From Caballeronia sp. SBC1 (GTDB lineage Bacteria > Pseudomonadota > Gammaproteobacteria > Burkholderiales > Burkholderiaceae), in NCBI RefSeq assembly GCF_011493005.1, contig NZ_CP049157.1:1488001-1552000 (forward strand): a stretch of DNA of 64,000 nucleotides, in the 5' to 3' direction. Positions 54,556 through 63,186 of the stretch are shown here, piece by piece. The stretch's first letter is position 1, and each line of letters begins with the position of its first letter. The notes beneath the pieces are model-generated. The model searched no databases. It saw nothing but the letters and a program-made list of their open reading frames with translations, and was not told the origin of the DNA. Position numbers and translations under genes: made by a program.

Positions 54556-55854
54556 ATGACGACGTCAGCACCGGCGGACGCTGCGCTTTACGCGCGTTTC
54601 GCGGAAATATTCGAGCAGATCGGCAAAGGCACCATAGAACGTGAGCAGGGCCGTGAACTCGCTCGCGATGCCGTCCAGAGTTTGAAAGACAGTGGCTTTA
54701 CCGCCTTGCGGGTACCGCGCGAATATGGCGGCGGCGGCGTTTCGCTGCCGCAGTATTTCCGCCTCCTGACGCGTCTGGGCGAAGCCGATTCGAACCTGCC
54801 GCAGATCATTCGCGCGCACTCGGGTTTCATCGAACAGCAACTGGAAACCGGCGACGACGCAACCCGCGAGCGCTGGCTGGGTCGTATTGCGAAAGGCGAG
54901 ACGGTTGGAGCGGCTACGTCAGAGCGCACCGGCTCCACGCACAACAGCGTGACCGTCACGCCCGACGCGGACCCCGGGTTTGTTCTTCTGAACGGCGAGA
55001 AATACTACAGCACGGGTACGCTTTATTCGGAATGGATCTACGTCGCCGCGCACGATGCGCAGACCGATCTCCACCTGCTGGTTCGAAGCGATTCACCGGG
55101 TGTGGCGCGCACCGATGACTGGGACGGGTTCGGCCAGCGTCTGACCGCTAGCGGTACAACACGTTTGGATAACGTGCGCGTGCCCGTCGATCAGATCCTG
55201 TCGCGCTACAAGGCATCAGAGCCGCGCCGCAACTCGTTGCTGACCGCGTTCTACCAGGCCGTGCATCTGGCGACGCTCGCCGGCATTGCACGCGCGGTAT
55301 TGCGCGATGGTGTGGCGTTTGTTCAGGGCCGTACGCGCACGTTTGGCGTAGCGGGGCAATCGAGCCCGCGTGACAATCCGCTGGTGCATCGCGTAGTGGG
55401 ACGGCTCGCGAGTCTCGCGTATTCGGCTGAGGCGCTGGTTGAGTCGGTAGCGGCGGCGCTCGACCGGGTGCATCGGGCGCGCAACGCGGGCGTGGCGACG
55501 ACAGCGGACTACATTGCCGTCGATATCCAGGCCTACCAGGCGCAGCAGATCGTGCTCGAGCAAGTGCTTGAGGCAGCCACGCTGCTATTCGAAGTGGGCG
55601 GTGCGTCAGCGACGAGCGAGGCACGCCGGCTCGATCGCCACTGGCGCAATGCTCGCGTCATTGCATCGCACAATCCGGCGATTCAGCGCGAGGCCGCGGT
55701 CGGAAATTATCATCTGAACGGGACGGCGCCCGAGGAGCGATTCAGTCTGTCACATGCCGCGGCGGATACGGCTGTGCCCGCCTTCAAACAAGGCGCGGTG
55801 CAGGTAGGGAAGCCGGTGGTACAGGACAATGCATTTGCCAGGACTGGCAGATAG
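54556..55854 (+). CDS. SfnB/DszC-like acyl-CoA-dehydrogenase-fold monooxygenase
   Basis: This 432-residue protein has the acyl-CoA dehydrogenase fold (FTALRVPREYGGGGVSLPQYFRLL, AATSERTGSTHNS, then the C-terminal helical part). It has the pattern of sulfur-acquisition oxidoreductases such as SfnB and of the DszC monooxygenase, which use FMNH2 rather than acyl-CoA. It is divergent from two DszA/NtaA-type genes, giving a module resembling the Dsz/Sfn sulfur-oxidation sets. ATG 54556 follows GTGGAGAAGTG, a fair ribosome site. Confidence 0.8.
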   Translation: MTTSAPADAALYARFAEIFEQIGKGTIEREQGRELARDAVQSLKDSGFTALRVPREYGGGGVSLPQYFRLLTRLGEADSNLPQIIRAHSGFIEQQLETGDDATRERWLGRIAKGETVGAATSERTGSTHNSVTVTPDADPGFVLLNGEKYYSTGTLYSEWIYVAAHDAQTDLHLLVRSDSPGVARTDDWDGFGQRLTASGTTRLDNVRVPVDQILSRYKASEPRRNSLLTAFYQAVHLATLAGIARAVLRDGVAFVQGRTRTFGVAGQSSPRDNPLVHRVVGRLASLAYSAEALVESVAAALDRVHRARNAGVATTADYIAVDIQAYQAQQIVLEQVLEAATLLFEVGGASATSEARRLDRHWRNARVIASHNPAIQREAAVGNYHLNGTAPEERFSLSHAAADTAVPAFKQGAVQVGKPVVQDNAFARTGR

Positions 55855-55975
55855 AACAAAGAGAACGGCGGTTGGGGCCTATAGGCTTCGATTGCGCCTG
55901 ATACGTTACCGGTACTTTACCGGTTGTTTGCACGCAAACAAGTGCACGCAAAAAGTCGGCACGCGAACACCCACT

Positions 55976-56007
55976 ACGGGGCGTGGCCAGAAATGGCCGC
56001 GCCCCGT
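55976..56007. terminator. Strong hairpin between convergent sfnB-like gene and cspA
   Basis: ACGGGGCG-TGGCC pairs with GGCC-GCGCCCCGT around AGAAAT. A second hairpin (CATCCGC with GCGGATG, 56011-56027) follows. The two lie between the convergent gene ends at 55854 and 56060 and probably terminate both transcripts. Confidence 0.75.
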
Positions 56008-56059
56008 CTTCATCCGCGTGGCGGATGAAAATCAGCCGCCGTGACGGCCGGAATGAAAC

Positions 56060-56263
56060 TCAGGCCGGCACGATGTTCGATGCCTGCTTGCCCTTGGGTC
56101 CTTGTTTTACCTCAAACGTTACCTTCTGATTTTCTTGAAGGCTCTTGAAGCCTTCTGCCTTGATTTCCGAAAAATGTGCGAACAGATCTTCGCCGCCGTC
56201 ATCGGGGGTGATGAAGCCGAAGCCTTTTGCATCGTTGAACCATTTGACCGTACCGGTTGCCAT
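56060..56263 (-). CDS. cspA: Cold-shock protein
   Basis: This 67-residue CspA-family RNA/ssDNA-binding protein has the RNP motifs [11 protein letters not shown] and DLFAHFSEI and ends KQASNIVPA. It melts RNA structure in the cold or in stationary phase. The start ATG at 56263 gives the canonical [17 protein letters not shown]; an upstream in-frame TTG is unlikely. The several hundred upstream bases probably form a long leader, common for csp genes. Confidence 0.95.
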   Translation of the reverse strand: MATGTVKWFNDAKGFGFITPDDGGEDLFAHFSEIKAEGFKSLQENQKVTFEVKQGPKGKQASNIVPA

Positions 56264-57072
56264 GAGCGTATCCAAAATTTAGAGCTAACGAGTGAGAATA
56301 AAACCAGAGCGCCGAGCCGCGTCGCATTGCATTGTTGTGACAAGACTTCTCTAAGTCCAATGAGCGCGTCCGTAACAACAGTCGCTGCGGCGCTATGCGC
56401 TTTTGGAATTATGGCGAATCAATTGTACGCCGCGCCAATAATTATTGAAGCTTTCCAAACCGGAAAAGCCGAAATGGGTGCGGAATGAGAAACTGAGTCA
56501 GTCGCTTAGGCCGCGACGAGCCCAAATAATGGACCTTACATAGACTTAAAGGTATTTGTCAGCAATTTGTCTGGATAAAGGGATTATCCTGATTGCTGCT
56601 GAGGATATCCGAAAACACGGAACTTTCTGCCAACAATGTTCGGGAGTTTCCCCAACTTTTACTCAGCTCTTGCAATCCACTGACCGGTCGGAGCCCATGG
56701 GCAACAACGTCCTGCCGACTATTGGCTACCGAGCAATTTTTACAAAACATGGGCGGCTAGCTTAAGTATCACGAGCCGAAGGTAATGCTAGCCGCGGCCC
56801 GCGTCGCGATGTTACCTGTCAACGTGATGGTAGCCAGGTTATCGGGCGGGGCGAGATCCGTTGGTTGGTTCTAGTCGGCAAGGACCTTGCACGGCGGGCG
56901 CCGCTCGTCCTGTTTTTGGCCATCAATTTGTGTTCCGTTTCGCCCGCAGACACTATCAGCATGAAAAAGGCGGATTTCGGCAAGGTTTCGTTTTTAGAGG
57001 GGCTCCTGAATCTGTCAGGATTAGCCTCTGCTACCAAGCTTTCAACTTCTTCTTCTCATGTGGCTGAGTCCG
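56264..57072. other. Long non-coding stretch around the cspA promoter
   Basis: It holds the cspA leader and an AT-rich promoter-like zone near 56400-56460. The rest (56490-57060) shows no protein with family features. One 84-codon frame beginning at 56865 starts like a signal peptide but overlaps the zinc-ribbon gene in another frame and is not supported. Confidence 0.5.
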
Positions 57073-57294
57073 ATGAACCGAATCAAACCCACGTCCGCCG
57101 GCACCATCGATCCGCATAAAACGACTCCCGAACCAGTGGATGGCTCCCCGGTTATCCAGAGTGACGGCGACAACGCCGACGCTCCTGTTTGTCCAGGCTG
57201 CGGCACGGTTCTAATGGCGGGCATGGGGAAAGGGCGCGCCCGGGGTTTCTCTCTTAGATGTCCTATGTGTTATCTCGTCTGCACTAGCGAATAG
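57073..57294 (+). CDS. Small zinc-ribbon-like protein
   Basis: This 73-residue protein has a disordered N-terminal part and a four-cysteine ribbon in its second half (CPGCGTVLMAGMGKG, then CPMCYLVC). The paired CxxC knuckles suggest a bound zinc ion. ATG 57073 was chosen, since five extra residues of the longer frame add nothing family-like. It has no operon partner. The spacing of the cysteines and the basic loop suggest a real nucleic-acid- or protein-binding ribbon, but no function can be named. Confidence 0.5.
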   Translation: MNRIKPTSAGTIDPHKTTPEPVDGSPVIQSDGDNADAPVCPGCGTVLMAGMGKGRARGFSLRCPMCYLVCTSE

Positions 57295-57456
57295 CAAGGC
57301 GGTTGACGGGGCTCTGCTTTTAACGACGTATCCACGATCGATATCGCGGATACGTCGTCTCTTCGTAGCGCGCACCCTGGCAGGCAGGGTCAACGCCACA
57401 GTACCAGGTTGACGCCCACCTGCAACACAGCGCAGACTCACACGCCCCGTATGGGT

Positions 57457-57866
57457 TTACTGCGTGACGGTACTCGTGCCGCCCGTACCGCCCGTGGCGC
57501 CTCCACTCGGCGTGCCACCTGAAGACCCGCTGCCCGCAGCGGTATCCGCAGCCGTCACGGCTGCGGTCAATGTTGCTGCCGGCTTGCCAGTAGCGTCGAC
57601 TGCGCCAGCCGCCATCAACTGATCAAGATCCTTATCCTGACCTTGGCCAACCGTGAACGCCGTTGTCAGGAACGCTGACGACGATAAGGTGATGCCATAG
57701 GTATTCTTGATAATGGTTGCAACTGCTGTTTCCGCGTTGGCAATCGTTGAACTATTCGAGAGGGCGCTTTGATAGGTCGAATTAGTCGGAAGACTGGCCA
57801 GCAAGTTAGAAACAGTCGTACCCAGTTGGCCGGCGAGGTAGCTCAACAGGAGTCCGGTCAACGAAG
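57457..57866 (-). pseudogene. C-terminal fragment of a secreted-type protein cut by IS30
   Basis: The 134-residue frame (TTG at 57861) continues upstream without a start into the inverted repeat of the IS30-family element at 57867. It is rich in A, T, S and G with a glycine-serine tail (GSGSSGGTPSGGATGGTGG), as in the ends of large Burkholderia surface or lipoprotein-like proteins. The N-terminal part is not found beyond the other end of the element, so the locus was also rearranged or deleted. Confidence 0.65.
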
Positions 57867-58970
57867 GGCGGTTTCAAACCGAAGCGCAACAGGAGGGGCT
57901 ATTGTTTAGAGCCTTGAGGTTGGCTTGCTGAGGCAAGTGTCGCAGCGAAGACCTCGAATGGCGAATGGAACGCGTGAGTGGCGCGCGGGCGGCTGTTCAG
58001 ACTGTCGGCGATCGCGTCGAGTTCTTCCTGACTGTAGACCGATAGGTCCGTGCCTTTAGGCAGATACTGGCGCAGCAACCCGTTGGTGTTCTCGCAGGTT
58101 CCACGTTGCCAGGGGCTATGTGGGTCACAGAAGTAGACATTCACGCCGGTGGCGGCGGCCAGCTCCTTATGCCGCGACATTTCTTTGCCCTGGTCGTAAG
58201 TAAAGCTTTGCCGTAAGGGCGCCACAATCGAATTGAGTTTGGCGGAGAAGCCCGCTAGCGCTGAAGCGGCGGTGGCGTCCTCCATCTTGGCAAGCAGCAC
58301 CAGGCGGCTGGTGCGCTCGACCAGAACGCCTACAGAGGATTGGTTGTTCGCACCCTTGATGAAGTCGCCTTCCCAGTGACCTGGCAGCAGTCGGTCTTCA
58401 ATTTCGGGCGGGCGCACGTGGATACTGACCATGTCGGGAATCTGTCCGCGCCGGTCGGTGCCCCGCGTGCGTGGCATGCGCGTGCTGTGGCCATGGCGCA
58501 GGCAGGCAATGAGTTGGCGGCGCAGTTCACCGCGCGGCTGAGCGTAGATGGCCGTGTAGATGGTTTCGTGCGAGACGTGCTGGGTCGAGTCGGTTGGATA
58601 CATGCGCTTCAGTGTGCCCGATATCTGCTGAGGCGACCATTTCCACTCAAGCAGGGTGAGAACGATGCGCCAGCAGACACTTTGCGGGCAAAGCTTGGCC
58701 CGAGGGCGTGACGCACTGCGGCGCGCGCTGCAAAGCGCTGCAGCAGGCACTGATGCATAGCCAACAGGAGAGCTGTTTCGCGTTAACTCGCGGCTGATAG
58801 TTCCCGGCGAGCGCCCAAGTATGCGAGCCATGGCTCGCATACTTGAACCCTGCAGATGCAAGCTTGCAATGATCAGGCGTTCTTCAGGCTGAAGTTGTTG
58901 GTAAGAAGTTTTTTCGGGCATTGCGACACCTTATACGAGATAGGTGTTGCACTTCGCTTTTGAGGCCGCC
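57867..58970 (-). mobile_element. IS30-family insertion sequence
   Basis: This 1104-bp element has a single minus-strand transposase. The ends are imperfect inverted repeats: GGCGGTTTCAAACCGAAG at 57867 and, on the minus strand from 58970, GGCGGCCTCAAAAGCGAAG, both continuing to GCAACA after one mismatch. No clear 2-3 bp target duplication is present (AAG left, AAC right), which fits recombination or deletion after insertion. Confidence 0.85.
57899..58921 (-). CDS. IS30-family transposase
   Basis: This 340-residue transposase has an N-terminal helix-turn-helix (MRAMARILGRSPGTISRELTRN) and a DDE core, with first acid in GHWEGDFIKG, second in FTYDQGKEM and glutamate in WQRGTCENTNGLLRQYLPKGT. 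It is full-length and unbroken and so possibly active. Confidence 0.92.
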   Translation of the reverse strand: MPEKTSYQQLQPEERLIIASLHLQGSSMRAMARILGRSPGTISRELTRNSSPVGYASVPAAALCSARRSASRPRAKLCPQSVCWRIVLTLLEWKWSPQQISGTLKRMYPTDSTQHVSHETIYTAIYAQPRGELRRQLIACLRHGHSTRMPRTRGTDRRGQIPDMVSIHVRPPEIEDRLLPGHWEGDFIKGANNQSSVGVLVERTSRLVLLAKMEDATAASALAGFSAKLNSIVAPLRQSFTYDQGKEMSRHKELAAATGVNVYFCDPHSPWQRGTCENTNGLLRQYLPKGTDLSVYSQEELDAIADSLNSRPRATHAFHSPFEVFAATLASASQPQGSKQ

Positions 58971-59043
58971 AACTCTAATGGACGCAGGGCAAATTCCTAT
59001 ACCGTGCGTCTCAATTAAGCGATAAATCGCGACAATATCCGGG

Positions 59044-59080
59044 CTTGGGGGCTTGGGGGCTTGGGGGCTTGGGGGCTTGG
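59044..59080. repeat. 8-bp tandem repeat
   Basis: CTTGGGGG repeats four times plus a partial copy, in the non-coding stretch between the IS30 element and prpF. Such G-rich arrays are prone to slippage. It lies about 170 bp past the prpF stop codon. Confidence 0.9.
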
Positions 59081-59247
59081 CAAGGCAATTGGTTGATGAC
59101 TCTCGGTGCTGGCGGGTCACGTGCCCCTTCGTAGTGCAATTCTTAATGCGCGACCGTGGCACGGGGAATTTTCGATTTCAAAAATGCATAGACGATGCTG
59201 CATCCAGGTTCGGTCCGAGGCGGTTTAGGACGATGCGTCGTCGGCCA

Positions 59248-60438
59248 TCAGAGCGTGTCGGCGGGCGCACGCACCCATCCTTCCATCAGTACACGGGCGC
59301 TGCGGCTCATGATGGCCTTGGTGACCGCCCATTGGCCGTCAACGAGGCTCGCCTGAGCCCCCACGCGCAACGTGCCCGATGGATGCCCGAAGCGCACCGT
59401 ATCGCGTCCTTGGCCACCGGCAGCGAGACTCACCAGCGTTCCCGGAATTGCCGCCGCTGTGCCGATCGCCACGGCCGCCGTCCCCATCATCGCGTGATGG
59501 AGCTTTCCCATCGACATCGCGCGAACGAGAAGATCGACATCATGGGTGGCAACCGGCTTGCCGCTGGATGCGACGTAATCGGCGGGCTTCGCGACAAAGG
59601 CAATCTTGGGCGTGTGCTGCCGGCTCGCGATCTCGTCGATATGTTTGATCAGGCCCATGCGAACCGCGCCATGCGCGCGGATGGTCTCGAACATCGCCAG
59701 CGCTTTCGGATCGCTGTTGATCGCGTCTTGCAGTTCCGTGCCCGTGTATCCGATTGCGTCGGCATTCAGGAAGATGGTCGGGATGCCCGCATTGATCATC
59801 GTCGCCTTCAGCGTGCCGATGCCTGGAACCTCGAGGTCGTCGATGAGATTGCCCGTGGGAAACATCGCGCCGCCAGCGCCATCTTCCTCGGCGGCAGGGT
59901 CCATGAATTCGAGCTGCACTTCGGCGGCGGGGAAGGTGACGCCGTCGAGTTCGAAGTCGCCAGTTTCCTGCACGGCGCCTTTCGTGACCGGTACGTGCGC
60001 GATGATCGTCTTGCCGATGTTCGCCTGCCAGATGCGCACGGTGGCCACGCCGTTATCCGGCACGCGGTCGGGATCGATCAGTCCGTTGCTGATCGCAAAC
60101 GGCCCCACGGCGGCGGAGAGATTGCCACAGTTGCCGCTCCAATCGACAAATGCGCGGTCGATGGCAACCTGACCGAACAGATAATCGACGTCGTGATCGT
60201 CCTTGCCGCTCTTCGCAACGATCACGGTCTTGCTGGTGCTCGATGTCGCGCCACCCATGCCGTCGATCTGCTTGCCGTACGGGTCCGGGCTGCCGATCAC
60301 GCGCAAGAGGAGCGCGTCGCGTGCGGCACCTGGCACGCGGGCGGCTTCGGGCAAATCCTGCAGGCGGAAGAACACGCCTTTGCTCGTGCCGCCACGCATG
60401 TAGGTCGCGGGAATCCTGATCTGGGGTGCGTGGGCCAT
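59248..60438 (-). CDS. prpF: 2-methylaconitate cis-trans isomerase
   Basis: This 396-residue PrpF-family isomerase converts the trans-2-methylaconitate made by AcnD to the cis form. The family start IRIPATYMRGGTSKGVFFRL and the WSGNCGNLSAAVGPFAI block (with the family's reactive cysteine) are present. The start at 60438 was chosen where homology begins. It follows acnD by 82 bp in the methylcitrate operon that handles propionyl-CoA. Confidence 0.94.
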   Translation of the reverse strand: MAHAPQIRIPATYMRGGTSKGVFFRLQDLPEAARVPGAARDALLLRVIGSPDPYGKQIDGMGGATSSTSKTVIVAKSGKDDHDVDYLFGQVAIDRAFVDWSGNCGNLSAAVGPFAISNGLIDPDRVPDNGVATVRIWQANIGKTIIAHVPVTKGAVQETGDFELDGVTFPAAEVQLEFMDPAAEEDGAGGAMFPTGNLIDDLEVPGIGTLKATMINAGIPTIFLNADAIGYTGTELQDAINSDPKALAMFETIRAHGAVRMGLIKHIDEIASRQHTPKIAFVAKPADYVASSGKPVATHDVDLLVRAMSMGKLHHAMMGTAAVAIGTAAAIPGTLVSLAAGGQGRDTVRFGHPSGTLRVGAQASLVDGQWAVTKAIMSRSARVLMEGWVRAPADTL

Positions 60439-60520
60439 GATGATGTTGTCCTTGTTTGTCTGGTGAAGCCGGGCGGTACGCTTCCACTGCTCCTTCGCAC
60501 GCACCGCCCGGATTGCCTTG

Positions 60521-63118
60521 CTATGCAGCCGCCTGTGACGATTCCAGGAAGTCCTGCGCGAAACGCTGCAGCACGCCGCCCGCTTCGTAGATCGACACTT
60601 CTTCCGCGGTGTCGAGCCGGCAGGTCACTGGCACTTCAACACGCTCGCCGTCGCGACGATGTATCACGAGCGTCAGGTCGGCGCGCGGCTTGCGTTCGCC
60701 GGTCACATCGAACGTTTCGGTACCGTCGATACCGAGCGTCGTGCGATTCACGCCGGGCTTGAACTCCAGCGGCAGCACACCCATGCCAACAAGGTTCGTG
60801 CGATGAATGCGCTCGAAGCCTTCGGCGACGATCGCTTCCGCGCCCGCGAGACGCACGCCCTTGGCGGCCCAGTCGCGCGATGAGCCTTGTCCGTAGTCCG
60901 CGCCGGCGATCACGATCAGCGGCTGTTTGCGCTCCATGTAGGTTTCGATGGCTTCCCACATGCGCGTGACTTTGCCCTCGGGTTCGATGCGAGCGAACGA
61001 ACCCGCCTTCACCTTGCCGTCTTCGAGCACCATTTCGTTGAGGAGCGTCGGGTTCGCGAAGGTGGCGCGCTGGGCCGTCAGGTGATCGCCGCGATGCGTT
61101 GCGTACGAGTTGAAGTCCTCTTCCGGCAGGCCCATCTTCGTGAGGTATTCGCCCGCGGCGCTGTTAGCGAGGATTGCGTTCGACGGCGACAGGTGATCGG
61201 TGGTGATGTTGTCGCCCAGCACGGCGAGCGCTCGCATTCCCTGCAACGTGCGCTCGCCGGCAAGCGCACCCTCCCAATAGGGGGGGCGACGGATATAAGT
61301 GCTCGGCGGTCGCCAGTCGTAAAGCGGGGCGGCACGCTCGCCAGCATCGGCGGCTACTGCGAACATTGGTTCGTACACCTTGCGGAATTGCTCAGGCTTC
61401 ACGCTGGACGCCACTATCGCATCGATTTCTTCGTCCGACGGCCAGATGTCCGCGAGCCTCACCGGGTTGCCATTGGCGTCAGTGCCCAACACGTCCTTCT
61501 CGATGTCGAAGCGGATCGTGCCGGCAATGGCGTAAGCAACCACCAGCGGCGGCGAGGCGAGGAACGCCTGCTTCGCATACGGGTGGATACGGCCGTCGAA
61601 GTTGCGGTTTCCGGACAGGACGGCGGTCGCGTACAAATCACGATCGACGATTTCCTTCTGGAGCACCGGATCCAGCGCGCCTGACATGCCGTTGCACGAC
61701 GTGCAGGCATAAGCCACGACGCCGAAACCCAGTTGTTCCAGTTCCGGCATCAGGCCGGCTTCCTCGAGATACAGCGTGACGGCCTTCGAACCCGGCGCGA
61801 GCGACGTCTTTGCCCACGGCTTGCGGGTGAGGCCTCGCTGGTTGGCGTTGCGAGCCAGCAGCCCGGCCGCGATCATGTTGCGTGGGTTGTTGGTGTTGGT
61901 GCAACTCGTGATCGCGGCAATGATCACGGCGCCGTCTGGCATCAGACCGGGCTCGTTCTCGACCTTGCCGCTGATGCCGCGCGCGGCCAGCTCGGACACG
62001 GGCAGCCGGCGGTGCGGGTTGGACGGGCCGGCCAGCGTACGAACCACCGTGGACAGGTCGAACTTCAATACACGCTCGTAGTCGGCGTTCTTCAGGCTCT
62101 CGCCCCAGAGGCCGGTTTCTTTCGCATACGTTTCCACTAGCTTCACCAGATCGTCATCACGGCCGGTGAGCTTGAGATACTTGATGGTCTGCTCGTCGAT
62201 ATAAAACATCGCGGCCGTGGCGCCGAATTCGGGTGCCATGTTCGCGATGGTCGCGCGATCGCCAAGCGTCAGGTTCGCCGTGCCTTCACCGCAGAACTCC
62301 AGGTACGCACCGACGACTTTCTCTTTGCGCAGGAATTCGGTCAGCGAGAGCACCACGTCGGTGGCCGTGATGCCCTCTGACGGCTTGCCGCTCAGTTCGA
62401 CGCCAACAATGTCGGGCAGGCGCATGTAGGAAGCCCGGCCCAGCATCACGCTTTCGGCCTCCAGTCCGCCCACGCCGATCGCGAGCACACCGAGCGCGTC
62501 GACCATCGGCGTGTGTGAGTCGGTACCAACGAGCGTGTCCGGAAATGCCACGCCGTCCTTCACCTGCACGACCGGGCTCATGCGTTCGAGGTTGATCTGA
62601 TGAAGGATGCCGTTGCCCGGCGGAATCACAACGATGTTCTTGAAAGCCCTCTTGGTCCAGTCGATGAAGTGGAAGCGGTCCTCATTGCGACGGTCTTCGA
62701 TGGCGCGGTTTTTCTCGAAGGCGTCAGGATCGAAACCACCGCATTCGACGGCGAGCGAGTGGTCGACCACGAGCTGCGTCGGCACCACCGGATTCACCAG
62801 CGCCGGATCGCCTCCCTGAGCAGCAATTGCATCGCGCAGGCCTGCCAGGTCGACGAGGGCGGTCTGGCCAAGAATGTCGTGGCACACGACGCGCGCTGGA
62901 AACCATGGAAAGTCCAGCTCACGTTGGCGTTCGATGATTTGTCTGAGCGATGCGGTGAGCGAGGCGGGCGGGCATCGCCGCACGAGGTTTTCGGCGAGCA
63001 CGCGCGACGTGTACGGCAGCTTGTCATAGGCGCCGGGCTGGATTTCCTCGACTGCGGCGCGGGTGTCGAAATAATCCAGCTTCGTGCCGGGCAGGGGTTT
63101 GCGGTTTGCAGTATTCAT
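60521..63118 (-). CDS. acnD: 2-methylcitrate dehydratase, Fe/S-dependent (AcnD)
   Basis: This 865-residue aconitase-family enzyme has 4Fe-4S ligands C406 (ITSCTNTNNPRN), C472 and C475 (ACTSCNGMSG). It shows VVGTDSHTPM-type residues (LVGTDSHTPMVDALGVLAIGVGG) and the C-terminal ADYGQGSSRDWAAKG swivel-domain motif. AcnD dehydrates 2-methylcitrate and replaces PrpD where prpF is present, as here. It lies 68 bp after prpC. Confidence 0.94.
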   Translation of the reverse strand: MNTANRKPLPGTKLDYFDTRAAVEEIQPGAYDKLPYTSRVLAENLVRRCPPASLTASLRQIIERQRELDFPWFPARVVCHDILGQTALVDLAGLRDAIAAQGGDPALVNPVVPTQLVVDHSLAVECGGFDPDAFEKNRAIEDRRNEDRFHFIDWTKRAFKNIVVIPPGNGILHQINLERMSPVVQVKDGVAFPDTLVGTDSHTPMVDALGVLAIGVGGLEAESVMLGRASYMRLPDIVGVELSGKPSEGITATDVVLSLTEFLRKEKVVGAYLEFCGEGTANLTLGDRATIANMAPEFGATAAMFYIDEQTIKYLKLTGRDDDLVKLVETYAKETGLWGESLKNADYERVLKFDLSTVVRTLAGPSNPHRRLPVSELAARGISGKVENEPGLMPDGAVIIAAITSCTNTNNPRNMIAAGLLARNANQRGLTRKPWAKTSLAPGSKAVTLYLEEAGLMPELEQLGFGVVAYACTSCNGMSGALDPVLQKEIVDRDLYATAVLSGNRNFDGRIHPYAKQAFLASPPLVVAYAIAGTIRFDIEKDVLGTDANGNPVRLADIWPSDEEIDAIVASSVKPEQFRKVYEPMFAVAADAGERAAPLYDWRPPSTYIRRPPYWEGALAGERTLQGMRALAVLGDNITTDHLSPSNAILANSAAGEYLTKMGLPEEDFNSYATHRGDHLTAQRATFANPTLLNEMVLEDGKVKAGSFARIEPEGKVTRMWEAIETYMERKQPLIVIAGADYGQGSSRDWAAKGVRLAGAEAIVAEGFERIHRTNLVGMGVLPLEFKPGVNRTTLGIDGTETFDVTGERKPRADLTLVIHRRDGERVEVPVTCRLDTAEEVSIYEAGGVLQRFAQDFLESSQAAA

Positions 63119-63186
63119 ACCGTGGGGGAAAAATAGTAATGGTCGGGATAGTTGCCGGTGTGCTTGTCAACCATCCCGTGTCACGG

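Noticed and set aside
56865..57119. An 84-codon frame that starts like a signal peptide
   Set aside because: It overlaps the zinc-ribbon gene out of frame, and the part after the hydrophobic start has no secreted-protein character.
59053..60762. A 569-codon open frame on the plus strand opposite prpF
   Set aside because: It is antisense to a clear prpF and the acnD end. The protein is rich in R, H and A with no family features, as expected of high-GC shadow frames.
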